Shown here in pieces: positions 6,990-13,344 of a stretch of DNA of 17,568 bases (position 1 is its first letter; every line of letters starts with the position of its first letter). The translations under genes were made by a program, and so were the position numbers. The notes beneath the pieces were generated by a model that saw only the letters and a program-made list of their open reading frames with translations, was not told the DNA's origin and did no database searches. Source of the stretch: JAFGPJ01 sp964439135 (lineage in GTDB: Bacteria > Planctomycetota > Phycisphaerae > Sedimentisphaerales > Anaerobacaceae); contig CAYTNN010000082.1 of NCBI GenBank assembly GCA_964439135.1, forward strand, positions 1 to 17,568, written 5' to 3'.

Positions 6990-7703
6990 ATGTTAGATCT
7001 GGAATCTCTGTATAAATTAAACTATCCAATGTGCATTATCTGCTCGAAGAAGGGCGGCAAATTCGACGGGTGCATTGTCAATACCGTATTTCAGATTGTG
7101 CCTGAGCCGCCGATGGTCGCGGTAAGCGTCAATAACGAATGCCTGACCCATGAGTACATTACAGACAGCAGGGCTTTCACAGTGTCCGTTTTGGCTGAAC
7201 GCACGCCATTGGAGTTCATCGGCAAATGGGGCTTCAAGTCGGGCAGAGATACGGACAAATTCGAGCAGGTAAAATACAAAACAGGCCTGACCGGCATACC
7301 GATTGTGCTGGATAACGCGGCGAGTTTTATCGAAGCCGAAGTGGTCGAGGCGATTAACGTCAAAACACATACGCTCTTTATCGCCACGATCATTGCGTGT
7401 GAAACGATCGACGAGCAAAAAATACCGATGACCTATACGTATTACCGGGATGTAAAAGGCGGCAAAACGCCGAGGACTGCGGCGACTTATATAGCAAAGA
7501 AAAAATCAACAGAAACATTAAAACAAGGAGCTAACAACATGAAAAAGTACAAGTGTCTTATGTGCGGCTACATTTACGATCCGGCGGTCGGCGATCCTGA
7601 CAATGACATTAAACCAGGTACGGCTTTTAAGGATTTGCCGGATGACTGGGTTTGTCCGGATTGCGGCGTGGGTAAAGACGAATTCGAGCCGATCGAAGAT
7701 TAA
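6990..7703 (+). CDS. hrb: Flavin reductase-rubredoxin fusion (high-molecular-weight rubredoxin)
   Basis: NAD(P)H:flavin/rubredoxin electron-transfer protein of 237 residues. Residues ~1-165 are a flavin reductase-like FMN-binding domain (PMCIICSKKGGKFDGCIVNT at the start, then the PEPPMVAVSV strand). After a short polar linker, residues 184-237 are a complete rubredoxin with YKCLMCGY and VCPDCGVGK, giving four Fe-binding cysteines. This matches Moorella Hrb, which feeds the flavodiiron protein FprA. FprA here is at 2018-3199 and lacks its own donor domain. The junction is unusual: an AAGGAG and ATG lie in frame exactly at the start of the rubredoxin part (see the nested CDS). The ribosome-binding site of the full-length form is weak (AGGA about 10 bases upstream). 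Confidence 0.92.
   Translation: MLDLESLYKLNYPMCIICSKKGGKFDGCIVNTVFQIVPEPPMVAVSVNNECLTHEYITDSRAFTVSVLAERTPLEFIGKWGFKSGRDTDKFEQVKYKTGLTGIPIVLDNAASFIEAEVVEAINVKTHTLFIATIIACETIDEQKIPMTYTYYRDVKGGKTPRTAATYIAKKKSTETLKQGANNMKKYKCLMCGYIYDPAVGDPDNDIKPGTAFKDLPDDWVCPDCGVGKDEFEPIED
7539..7703 (+). CDS. Possible free rubredoxin from an internal in-frame start
   Basis: A 54-residue rubredoxin, the usual size of a stand-alone one, would start at the ATG at 7539 inside the flavin reductase-rubredoxin gene. AAGGAG at 7525-7530 lies eight bases before it and is a much better ribosome-binding site than that of the full gene. The linker codons CAA-GGA-GCT encode the Shine-Dalgarno as Gln-Gly-Ala, and the frame is continuous. 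The free form could supply rubrerythrin, desulfoferrodoxin and the ferritin-fold proteins, while the fused form supplies FprA. The alternative is a fossil ribosome-binding site left by the fusion of two formerly separate genes. Confidence 0.5.
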   Translation: MKKYKCLMCGYIYDPAVGDPDNDIKPGTAFKDLPDDWVCPDCGVGKDEFEPIED

Positions 7704-7720
7704 CCGCTGCTGCATACCGG

Positions 7721-7742
7721 CGGTGTCCGCAGCTTGACACCG
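7721..7742 (+). other. Hairpin between hrb and zwf
   Basis: A perfect inverted repeat with 7-base arms, CGGTGTC and GACACCG, and an 8-base loop. It lies 18 bases after the hrb stop and is followed by an A/T stretch without a T run. It could act as an mRNA processing or stability element between the two genes. It lacks the U-tract of a normal intrinsic terminator. It also overlaps a possible TTG start of zwf at 7734, which makes that start less likely. Confidence 0.45.
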
Positions 7743-7763
7743 TATAATATTAAGGCGATTCTT

Positions 7764-9335
7764 ATGAAGGAAATCAAACCTTCGGTACAAAACGGAGATG
7801 GTTTTTGCGCACAAACCGCGGCCGGCCCCAGCGCGTTCGTTGTCTTCGGAGCATCCGGTGACCTTACTCACAGAAAACTGCTGGTCGGCATGTTCAAGCT
7901 TTTCACCGAGAACCTGCTGAGCGACAGATTTTATCTGTTGGGCTGCGGCCGGAAAAAATTCTCGGACGAAGATTTTCGCAGCAAAACCGAGAAGTCTATA
8001 CGGGACAGTTCCGACTTTTTATCCTCGAAACAATTAGATGATTTCGTGAGCAGGATGTATTACATAGACGGTGACTATGACGATGCGAGCTTGTACGAAC
8101 GTATCGCTTCGAGAGTCACAGAGTTAAACAAAAAACACGATGCCGATGGAAATCTCGTGCTTTACCTGGCAGTTCCTCCTTTCCTGTACACCACGATTGT
8201 CGAGCATCTCGGCTCTGCAGGGCTTGCCTGCACAACAGCGCCCGGCACGGAGGGACAGGTTAAACTGGTCGTCGAAAAACCTTTTGGCAGGGACCTCGGC
8301 AGCGCAGTGGACTTAAATAATCGTATAAGTCGCTGCTTCAAGGAGTCTCAGATATATCGAATTGACCATTATCTGGGCAAGGAAACCGTACAGAATATCC
8401 TGATGCTGCGGTTCGCCAATGCCATCTTCGAGCCGGTCTGGAATCGAAACTACATCGATAACGTCCAAATCACAATTGCCGAAACTGACGGAGTGCAGCA
8501 CAGGGCGGGATATTACGACACGTCCGGCGCTATTCGTGACATATTCCAGAACCATATGCTTCAGATGGTTACTTTAGTAGCGATGGGACCGCCCATATCC
8601 TTCGAGGCGGACCGTGTTCGTGACGAGAAAGTCAGACTGCTGCGATCGATCCGGCCGTTCGATGTTAAGAGATTGGACGAATTTTGGGTGCGAGGACAAT
8701 ATGGCCCAGGCTCAATCCTTGGCAAAGAAGTCAAAGGCTATCTGGACGAAGAAGGAGTCAGCCCGGATTCGAAAACGGAAACATTTATCGCTGCTAAACT
8801 GTTCATCGACAACTGGAGATGGCAGGGGGTTCCTTTTTATCTTCGAACCGGCAAGAGACTGGCGATAAAAGATACGGAGATCGCGATTACCTTCAAAAAG
8901 GTGCCTTATTCGATGTTTTCTTCGATCGGTATTGATGAGTTGCCTTCAAATGTTCTCGTGCTTAAAATCCAGCCGGAAGAAGGAATATCGCTGAGGTTTC
9001 AGGCCAAACGGCCCGGCTCGAAAATTTGTATGAGCACCCTCAATATGAACTTCAGCTACAAAAGCGTCTTTTTAGTTGACCTGCCCGAGGCGTACCAGAG
9101 ATTGCTTCTCGATTGTATGGTTGGGGACCAGACGCTTTTTACGCGACAGGATGATATCGAAATCTCCTGGCAGCTATTGACGCCGCTGCTGGAGGCCTGC
9201 GAACAGGATGAGTCGGCGCCTTATATTTATCACGCCGGCAGTGAAAGTTTCGCTCAAGCCGACGCTCTGATTGAAAACGACGGCCGGCAGTGGCGAAGAC
9301 TTCTCGCCAAGTCGATGTATGATACTTATCAATGA
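7764..9335 (+). CDS. zwf: Glucose-6-phosphate 1-dehydrogenase
   Basis: Oxidises glucose 6-phosphate to 6-phosphogluconolactone and makes NADPH, the first step of the oxidative pentose phosphate pathway. From the ATG at 7764 the protein has 523 residues. The nucleotide-binding motif GASGDLT is at about 29-35, EKPFG at about 171-175, and the substrate and catalytic signature RIDHYLGKE at about 199-207. All key residues are present. The ATG is preferred because AAGG at 7752-7755 lies eight bases before it. A TTG 30 bases upstream is also in frame but sits inside a hairpin. No lactonase or 6-phosphogluconate dehydrogenase gene is nearby. Its place in this island suggests it supplies reductant for peroxide and superoxide removal. 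Confidence 0.96.
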   Translation: MKEIKPSVQNGDGFCAQTAAGPSAFVVFGASGDLTHRKLLVGMFKLFTENLLSDRFYLLGCGRKKFSDEDFRSKTEKSIRDSSDFLSSKQLDDFVSRMYYIDGDYDDASLYERIASRVTELNKKHDADGNLVLYLAVPPFLYTTIVEHLGSAGLACTTAPGTEGQVKLVVEKPFGRDLGSAVDLNNRISRCFKESQIYRIDHYLGKETVQNILMLRFANAIFEPVWNRNYIDNVQITIAETDGVQHRAGYYDTSGAIRDIFQNHMLQMVTLVAMGPPISFEADRVRDEKVRLLRSIRPFDVKRLDEFWVRGQYGPGSILGKEVKGYLDEEGVSPDSKTETFIAAKLFIDNWRWQGVPFYLRTGKRLAIKDTEIAITFKKVPYSMFSSIGIDELPSNVLVLKIQPEEGISLRFQAKRPGSKICMSTLNMNFSYKSVFLVDLPEAYQRLLLDCMVGDQTLFTRQDDIEISWQLLTPLLEACEQDESAPYIYHAGSESFAQADALIENDGRQWRRLLAKSMYDTYQ

Positions 9336-9353
9336 AATCAGGAGCAACTCAAA

Positions 9354-9896
9354 ATGTCCGACCAAAACACAAAAGGCCGAACATCCTATGACATTTCAAT
9401 CGTCAGGCCTCAGATGAATAGCGAGGATTTCGAAATAAGAGGCCGGGACATGGTGCCGGCAAGACTTAAGGCCATCAAAAAAGGACTGCTCACGCTGCAT
9501 ACGCTGGAGCTTATGGCCATAACTATCTACAGGTTTCAAATCACGAGCGAAAATTGCCAGTTCAATCGCCAGTTGATAACAGCGATGTGTAACGAGATGA
9601 CTCATTACCAGGATTTCCAGGTCAAGCTTTATGAATTCGGCTTTAAACCCAGACTAACCAGGGGGGCGTTCTGGATTGTCGGTTTCGTGTTCGGTTTCGG
9701 TTCCCGGCTGTTAGGCAGAAAGACAATTCTCAAAACAGGAATATGGGTCGAATCAAAAGCTGTCCAGCATTATGCCGAACTTCTTGATACTATCGATTGG
9801 GATAAAGTTACTCGTAAGATAATTGAAAAGGACCAGGCTGATGAAGATGGTCATATCAGCAAATGGAAGAAACTGCTTGAGGAAAGCAACAAATAA
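9354..9896 (+). CDS. COQ7-like carboxylate-bridged diiron protein
   Basis: A 180-residue protein resembling demethoxyubiquinone hydroxylase (COQ7/Cat5 family, PF03232) of the ferritin-like superfamily. The likely ligands are E52 (HTLELMAITIYRFQ), E81-x-x-H84 (NEMTH), E133 (WVESKAVQHY) and E164-x-x-H167 (EDGH). The hydrophobic Gly-rich stretch at about 105-121 (ending SRLLGRK) matches the membrane-associated helix of COQ7. In this set of anaerobe-type genes ubiquinone synthesis is not indicated and no ubi genes are nearby. A diiron oxidase acting on oxygen, peroxide or another quinone is more likely, but this is inference. AGGAG about nine bases before the ATG gives the start. It follows zwf by 18 bases. 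Confidence 0.78.
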   Translation: MSDQNTKGRTSYDISIVRPQMNSEDFEIRGRDMVPARLKAIKKGLLTLHTLELMAITIYRFQITSENCQFNRQLITAMCNEMTHYQDFQVKLYEFGFKPRLTRGAFWIVGFVFGFGSRLLGRKTILKTGIWVESKAVQHYAELLDTIDWDKVTRKIIEKDQADEDGHISKWKKLLEESNK

Positions 9897-9915
9897 AAAG
9901 TAGAATTCGTGAGAA

Positions 9916-9942
9916 TTGACAAACTATATATCGTCTTATTTG
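9916..9942 (+). promoter_or_regulatory. Weak promoter candidate before the half-ferritin gene
   Basis: TTGACA at 9916-9921 is followed after 15 bases by TATTTG at 9937-9942. The spacing is short and the -10 poor. The GTCTTATT at 9933-9940 is identical to one half-site of the rrf2 operator region at 15205-15212. The region is a 102-base AT-rich spacer, so a start of transcription here is plausible but not shown. Confidence 0.25.
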
Positions 9943-9998
9943 TGCAGAGAAGATGTGTGTAACTTGAATTATGGTATCGCAGTTTTAAGGAGATAAAA

Positions 9999-10310
9999 AT
10001 GCCTGAATTTGGAAATCCATTTAGTGGACTTGCAGAAGATCGCAAGCTGACAGATGCGGAATTAATTCGTGCCATTCGCTTTATGGTATCGGCCGAATAT
10101 GAAGCGATTCAACTCTACATGCAACTGGCAGAATCAACTGACAACAAATTGGCCGTGGAGGTGCTAAAAGATATTGCCGACGAAGAGCGTGTTCACGCCG
10201 GAGAATTCTTACGGCTGCTGCACGAACTGGCACCGGACGAGGAAAAGTATTACACTGAAGGCTCCGAAGAAGTACAGGAGATGATAGACGAGCTAAGTAA
10301 GGACAAGTAA
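9999..10310 (+). CDS. Half-ferritin of the encapsulated-ferritin type
   Basis: A 103-residue two-helix protein. It has E33 in the first helix (SAEYEAIQLYMQLAE) and E63-x-x-H66 in the second (DEERVHAGEF). This is the arrangement of encapsulated ferritins (EncFtn E32, E62, H65), in which a diiron site forms only when subunits pair. The sequence resembles the ferritin-like N-terminal domain fused to the Pyrococcus furiosus encapsulin shell, including the region ending ELAPDEE. No encapsulin shell gene is in the window. No obvious targeting peptide is seen at the C-terminus, which ends in an acidic helix and ELSKDK. AAGGAG at 9987-9992 sets the start. Probable role: iron oxidation or storage. Confidence 0.8.
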   Translation: MPEFGNPFSGLAEDRKLTDAELIRAIRFMVSAEYEAIQLYMQLAESTDNKLAVEVLKDIADEERVHAGEFLRLLHELAPDEEKYYTEGSEEVQEMIDELSKDK

Positions 10311-10464
10311 GGCCATTAGCCTGCTCAAAATCACTTGTAGACGTTGCATTTGGAAGTCCTGGATTTTCTTAAAGGTTCTTGGGCGATATGTGATTCAGTT
10401 AAGCAATCCCACAATCGCTGTTACGGGATCGTCAGAAGTGCAGGCAAAGGCTTCGTAAAAAACC
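10311..10464 (+). other. 154-base spacer before zupT
   Basis: No believable gene or hairpin. A plus-strand frame crosses it but runs out of frame into zupT and shows no protein features. No clear promoter, Zur-like or Fur-like palindrome was found by eye. Confidence 0.3.
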
Positions 10465-11277
10465 ATGGAGATTCAAAACGTATTATTCGCATTCGGATTA
10501 ACGTTATTTGCGGGCCTGTCAACCGGGTTCGGCAGCGTTTTGGCGTTTTTTGCCAGGCGCACGAACACAAAGTTTCTTTCCGTAGCTCTCGGCTTTTCCG
10601 CCGGGGTAATGATTTATGTCTCGTTTGTCGAGATATTTCCCAAGGCAAAAGACTCTCTCATAGCTGAATTCGGCCCGGCCAGAGGGTATTGGGCGACCGT
10701 TTTGGCCTTCTTCGCGGGAATTGCTATTATTGCCATTATCGACAAGCTGGTACCTTCGTTCGAAAATCCTCACGAAGTTCACAGGGCCGAGGAAATGGAC
10801 CTCCCGGAAAAGGCGGCCAAATTCAAGAAGCTTTACCGGATGGGCCTATTCACGGCGCTGGCAATTGCCATCCACAATTTCCCGGAAGGTCTCGCGACTT
10901 TTATCAGCGCCCTGAGAGATCCGAAACTCGGTATCGCGATTGCAGTTGCTATAGCGATACATAATGTCCCCGAGGGCATTGCCGTTTCAATCCCCATATT
11001 CTATGCTACGGGCAGCAGAAACAAGGCTTTTGTCTATTCGTTTCTTTCCGGATTAGCCGAACCGGTCGGGGCGTTGGTTGGCTACGCGATTCTTTCTTCG
11101 TTCATTAACGACATCGTATTCGGCATTATCTTCGCAGCAGTGGCGGGAATTATGGTCTTTATCTCGCTCGATGAGCTGCTGCCGACCGCCGGCGAATACG
11201 GCGAACATCATATGGCGGCTTACGGATTAGTCGCCGGAATGATGGTTATGGCTGTGAGTCTGCTGATGTTCGTGTAA
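10465..11277 (+). CDS. zupT: ZIP-family divalent metal transporter, ZupT-like
   Basis: Inner-membrane importer of zinc and often iron, manganese or cobalt. The 270-residue protein has about eight hydrophobic segments. It carries both ZIP metal-site signatures, HNFPEG in the fourth and HNVPEG in the fifth segment, in the pattern of bacterial ZupT. A charged cytoplasmic loop with several His, Glu and Lys residues (about 100-127) separates segments three and four. No good Shine-Dalgarno sequence is seen: AAAGG lies about 14 bases before the ATG, so expression may be low or the start slightly different. In this setting manganese or iron supply for stress enzymes is a likely role. Nickel import for NiSOD would be speculation. 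Confidence 0.92.
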   Translation: MEIQNVLFAFGLTLFAGLSTGFGSVLAFFARRTNTKFLSVALGFSAGVMIYVSFVEIFPKAKDSLIAEFGPARGYWATVLAFFAGIAIIAIIDKLVPSFENPHEVHRAEEMDLPEKAAKFKKLYRMGLFTALAIAIHNFPEGLATFISALRDPKLGIAIAVAIAIHNVPEGIAVSIPIFYATGSRNKAFVYSFLSGLAEPVGALVGYAILSSFINDIVFGIIFAAVAGIMVFISLDELLPTAGEYGEHHMAAYGLVAGMMVMAVSLLMFV

Positions 11278-11332
11278 ACAGCCGGACAATTTTAATCAAC
11301 AATGTAAAAAAATATTAGGAAAGGATACTCAA

Positions 11333-11995
11333 ATGCTGCAGGATGGCGATAAGGGAGTCATTATTCAACGAGACAAACAAACCTATGCCGTAGCCCCGCA
11401 TGTCCCGTGCGGAGTTATCAAGCCGGAAACACTTCGCAAACTTGCGGACGTGGCTGAAAAGTATAAGGCACAGGCTCTTAAGATTACAAGTGCCGCCAGG
11501 ATCGCTATCGTAGGCGTGCAGGAACAGGACGTGGATAGCATCTGGTCTGAGCTTGGAATGCCGCCCGGCGCCGCTGTTGGGCTGTGCGTCAGAAGCGTCA
11601 AAGCCTGCCCGGGCACGACGTTTTGCAAGCGGGGCCAGCAGGACAGTCTGACGGTGGGTCTGGAGCTGGACAGTAAATATCACGGCACAGAGCTGCCGGG
11701 AAAACTAAAAATCGGCGTCAGCGGCTGCCCGAATCAGTGCGCCGAGACCTGCATCAAGGATATTGGACTGGTGGGAACGCTCAAGGGCTGGAGAGTGCTG
11801 GCCGGAGGCAACGGCGGCGCCCGCCCGAGGCTGGCACAGGAAGTGGCCAGGGACCTTTCGACCGAGCAGGCCCTTGATATAATTGACAAAATCGTTGAAT
11901 TTTATAAATCGAACGGCAAAAAACATCAGAGGCTCGGAGCGATGATGGAAAAAATGAGCATCGAAGAATTTAAGGCGGCGGCAGTCAGTGAGTAA
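11333..11995 (+). CDS. Low-molecular-weight sirohaem sulfite/nitrite reductase
   Basis: A 220-residue, single-unit member of the nitrite/sulfite reductase family, the size of the small assimilatory-type sulfite reductase of Desulfovibrio vulgaris. The ferredoxin-like half-domain covers about residues 1-80. The [4Fe-4S]-sirohaem domain follows with C92-x5-C98 and C132-x3-C136 (KACPGTTFC and GCPNQC), the complete cluster signature. A second half-domain, as in full-length reductases, is absent, as is normal for this small class. The physiological substrate (sulfite, nitrite or another small anion) is not known from sequence. AGGAAAGGA before the ATG is a strong ribosome-binding site. The stop overlaps the start of the next gene by 8 bases. 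Confidence 0.88.
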   Translation: MLQDGDKGVIIQRDKQTYAVAPHVPCGVIKPETLRKLADVAEKYKAQALKITSAARIAIVGVQEQDVDSIWSELGMPPGAAVGLCVRSVKACPGTTFCKRGQQDSLTVGLELDSKYHGTELPGKLKIGVSGCPNQCAETCIKDIGLVGTLKGWRVLAGGNGGARPRLAQEVARDLSTEQALDIIDKIVEFYKSNGKKHQRLGAMMEKMSIEEFKAAAVSE

Positions 11996-12884
11996 ACGCA
12001 TCGCTCAAATAAGAGACGTTCTGGAAAGACTGTACGAAAAGTATAATCGTCGTGAATTGATAAGCCCCGATCCTTTGCAATTCGTGTATCGCTACTCCAA
12101 TCCGGTTGATATGGAAATTGCAGCGTTTCTGGCTTCCGCTCTTGCCTACGGCAGAGTGCAGCAGATCGAAAAGAGCCTGAATAATCTGCTCGGGCGAATG
12201 GGTGACAGGCCATACGATTTTGTAATAAATTTCGACGAGGACAATAGACAAACGCTGAAGGATTTCAAGCACCGTTTCACTACCGGCGACGATATATCTG
12301 ATTTATTGACGCTGTTAAAGACAATCATAAACCGGTGCGGAAGCATAGAGCAGTATTTTGCCCTGGGCTACAATCCCGGTGACAATAATATTATTCCTGC
12401 ACTCTCTGAATTCTGCAATTCCCTTTTGGACATACATGCCGCCGGAGGCAAGGGACAGGCTACCCGCGGGCTGAAATATCTGTTAGTAAGTCCCGCCGGG
12501 GGTAGTGCTTGCAAACGGCTCAATCTTTTTCTGCGATGGATGGTGCGGGACGATGATGTAGATGCCGGGCTGTGGAAGTCGATTGATAAGGCCAAGCTAA
12601 TTGTTCCTGTTGATGTGCATATGAGCCGGTTGTGCAAAATCCTGGGTTTATATAGCCAGAAAACAGTTTCTTTATCGACCGCAATAGATATAACAAAAAG
12701 TTTTGCCGAGATAGAGCCGGACGACCCGGTAAAATATGATTTCGCGCTGTCCAGAATCGGCATCGTGGAAAACTGTGACGGCAACAATCGGCCGGCTTGT
12801 CGGGATTGTGAGCTTTTTGAGTTTTGCCGTCGCAGCTCATGGAAACAAATGAAGTTGAAAAAGGTAAGGAGCGTTAATGTGTAG
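11988..12884 (+). CDS. TIGR02757/DUF2400 protein with HhH-glycosylase-like iron-sulfur loop
   Basis: A 298-residue protein of the uncharacterised TIGR02757 family. The C-terminal part looks like the HhH-GPD DNA glycosylase fold. The motif PVDVHMSRL (D209) resembles the catalytic Asp segment VDTH-x-x-R of endonuclease III. It is followed by C263-x7-C271-x2-C274-x5-C280, very close to the endonuclease III [4Fe-4S] loop C-x6-C-x2-C-x5-C. A possible helix-hairpin-helix counterpart is AGGSACKRL at about 170-178. It starts with GTG, with AAGGCGG nine bases upstream, and overlaps the previous and next genes by 8 bases each. DNA repair of oxidised bases is an attractive guess, but no activity is known to me for this family. 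Confidence 0.82.
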   Translation: MSKRIAQIRDVLERLYEKYNRRELISPDPLQFVYRYSNPVDMEIAAFLASALAYGRVQQIEKSLNNLLGRMGDRPYDFVINFDEDNRQTLKDFKHRFTTGDDISDLLTLLKTIINRCGSIEQYFALGYNPGDNNIIPALSEFCNSLLDIHAAGGKGQATRGLKYLLVSPAGGSACKRLNLFLRWMVRDDDVDAGLWKSIDKAKLIVPVDVHMSRLCKILGLYSQKTVSLSTAIDITKSFAEIEPDDPVKYDFALSRIGIVENCDGNNRPACRDCELFEFCRRSSWKQMKLKKVRSVNV

Positions 12885-13341
12885 TGCGACAGAAAAGATC
12901 AAAGTGTTGTTTCTTTGTACGGGCAATGCGTGCCGCAGCCAGATGGCGGAAGGCTGGGCCAGACACCTGAAATCCGATATAATCGAGGCCTTCTCCGCGG
13001 GCGTCATGCCGGCCGGAGTAAGCACCAGAGCGATAACCGTAATGGCCGAGGCGGGAGTTGATATTTCATTACAAACTTCCAAGCATGTCGATGATTATAT
13101 GGCAATTGATTTCGATTATGTTATAACTTTATGCGATTACGCAAGTGAGAAATGTCCCGTATTCGGCGGCAAAACCAGGGTGATTCACAGGCCGTTCGAG
13201 GATCCCATGATGGCCCTGGGAAGCTCAGAGCAGGTCATGGCGATTTTTCGAAAGATAAGGGACCAGATCGGGGAATTTGTTGAAACCCTGCCGGAGAGCC
13301 TGGCGGTTGATGTGGGAGCGTCTAATGAACGGAGTGAATGA
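12877..13341 (+). CDS. arsC: Arsenate reductase, thioredoxin-coupled ArsC type
   Basis: A 154-residue low-molecular-weight phosphatase-fold protein. The P-loop C14-x5-R20 (CTGNACR) has the second cysteine C19. A C86-x6-C93 pair (LCDYASEKC) follows, and then the FEDP loop with the catalytic Asp. The redox cysteines C14, C86 and C93 match the triad used by Staphylococcus pI258 and Bacillus ArsC to reduce arsenate with thioredoxin. A plain tyrosine phosphatase would lack C86/C93. AAGGAG at 12866-12871 sits five bases before the ATG. The gene overlaps the TIGR02757 gene by 8 bases. There is no arsR, arsB or acr3 in the window, so arsenite export must be encoded elsewhere, or the enzyme has another redox substrate. 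Confidence 0.88.
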   Translation: MCSATEKIKVLFLCTGNACRSQMAEGWARHLKSDIIEAFSAGVMPAGVSTRAITVMAEAGVDISLQTSKHVDDYMAIDFDYVITLCDYASEKCPVFGGKTRVIHRPFEDPMMALGSSEQVMAIFRKIRDQIGEFVETLPESLAVDVGASNERSE

Positions 13342-13344
13342 AGA

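Noticed and set aside
7734..7748. TTGACA and TATAAT before zwf as a promoter
   Set aside because: The two hexamers are separated by only 3 bases, far from the 16-18 needed; no other -35 lies at the right distance from TATAAT.
10344..10667. 107-codon plus-strand frame before zupT
   Set aside because: It runs out of frame through the clear ZIP transporter gene and has no protein-like features.
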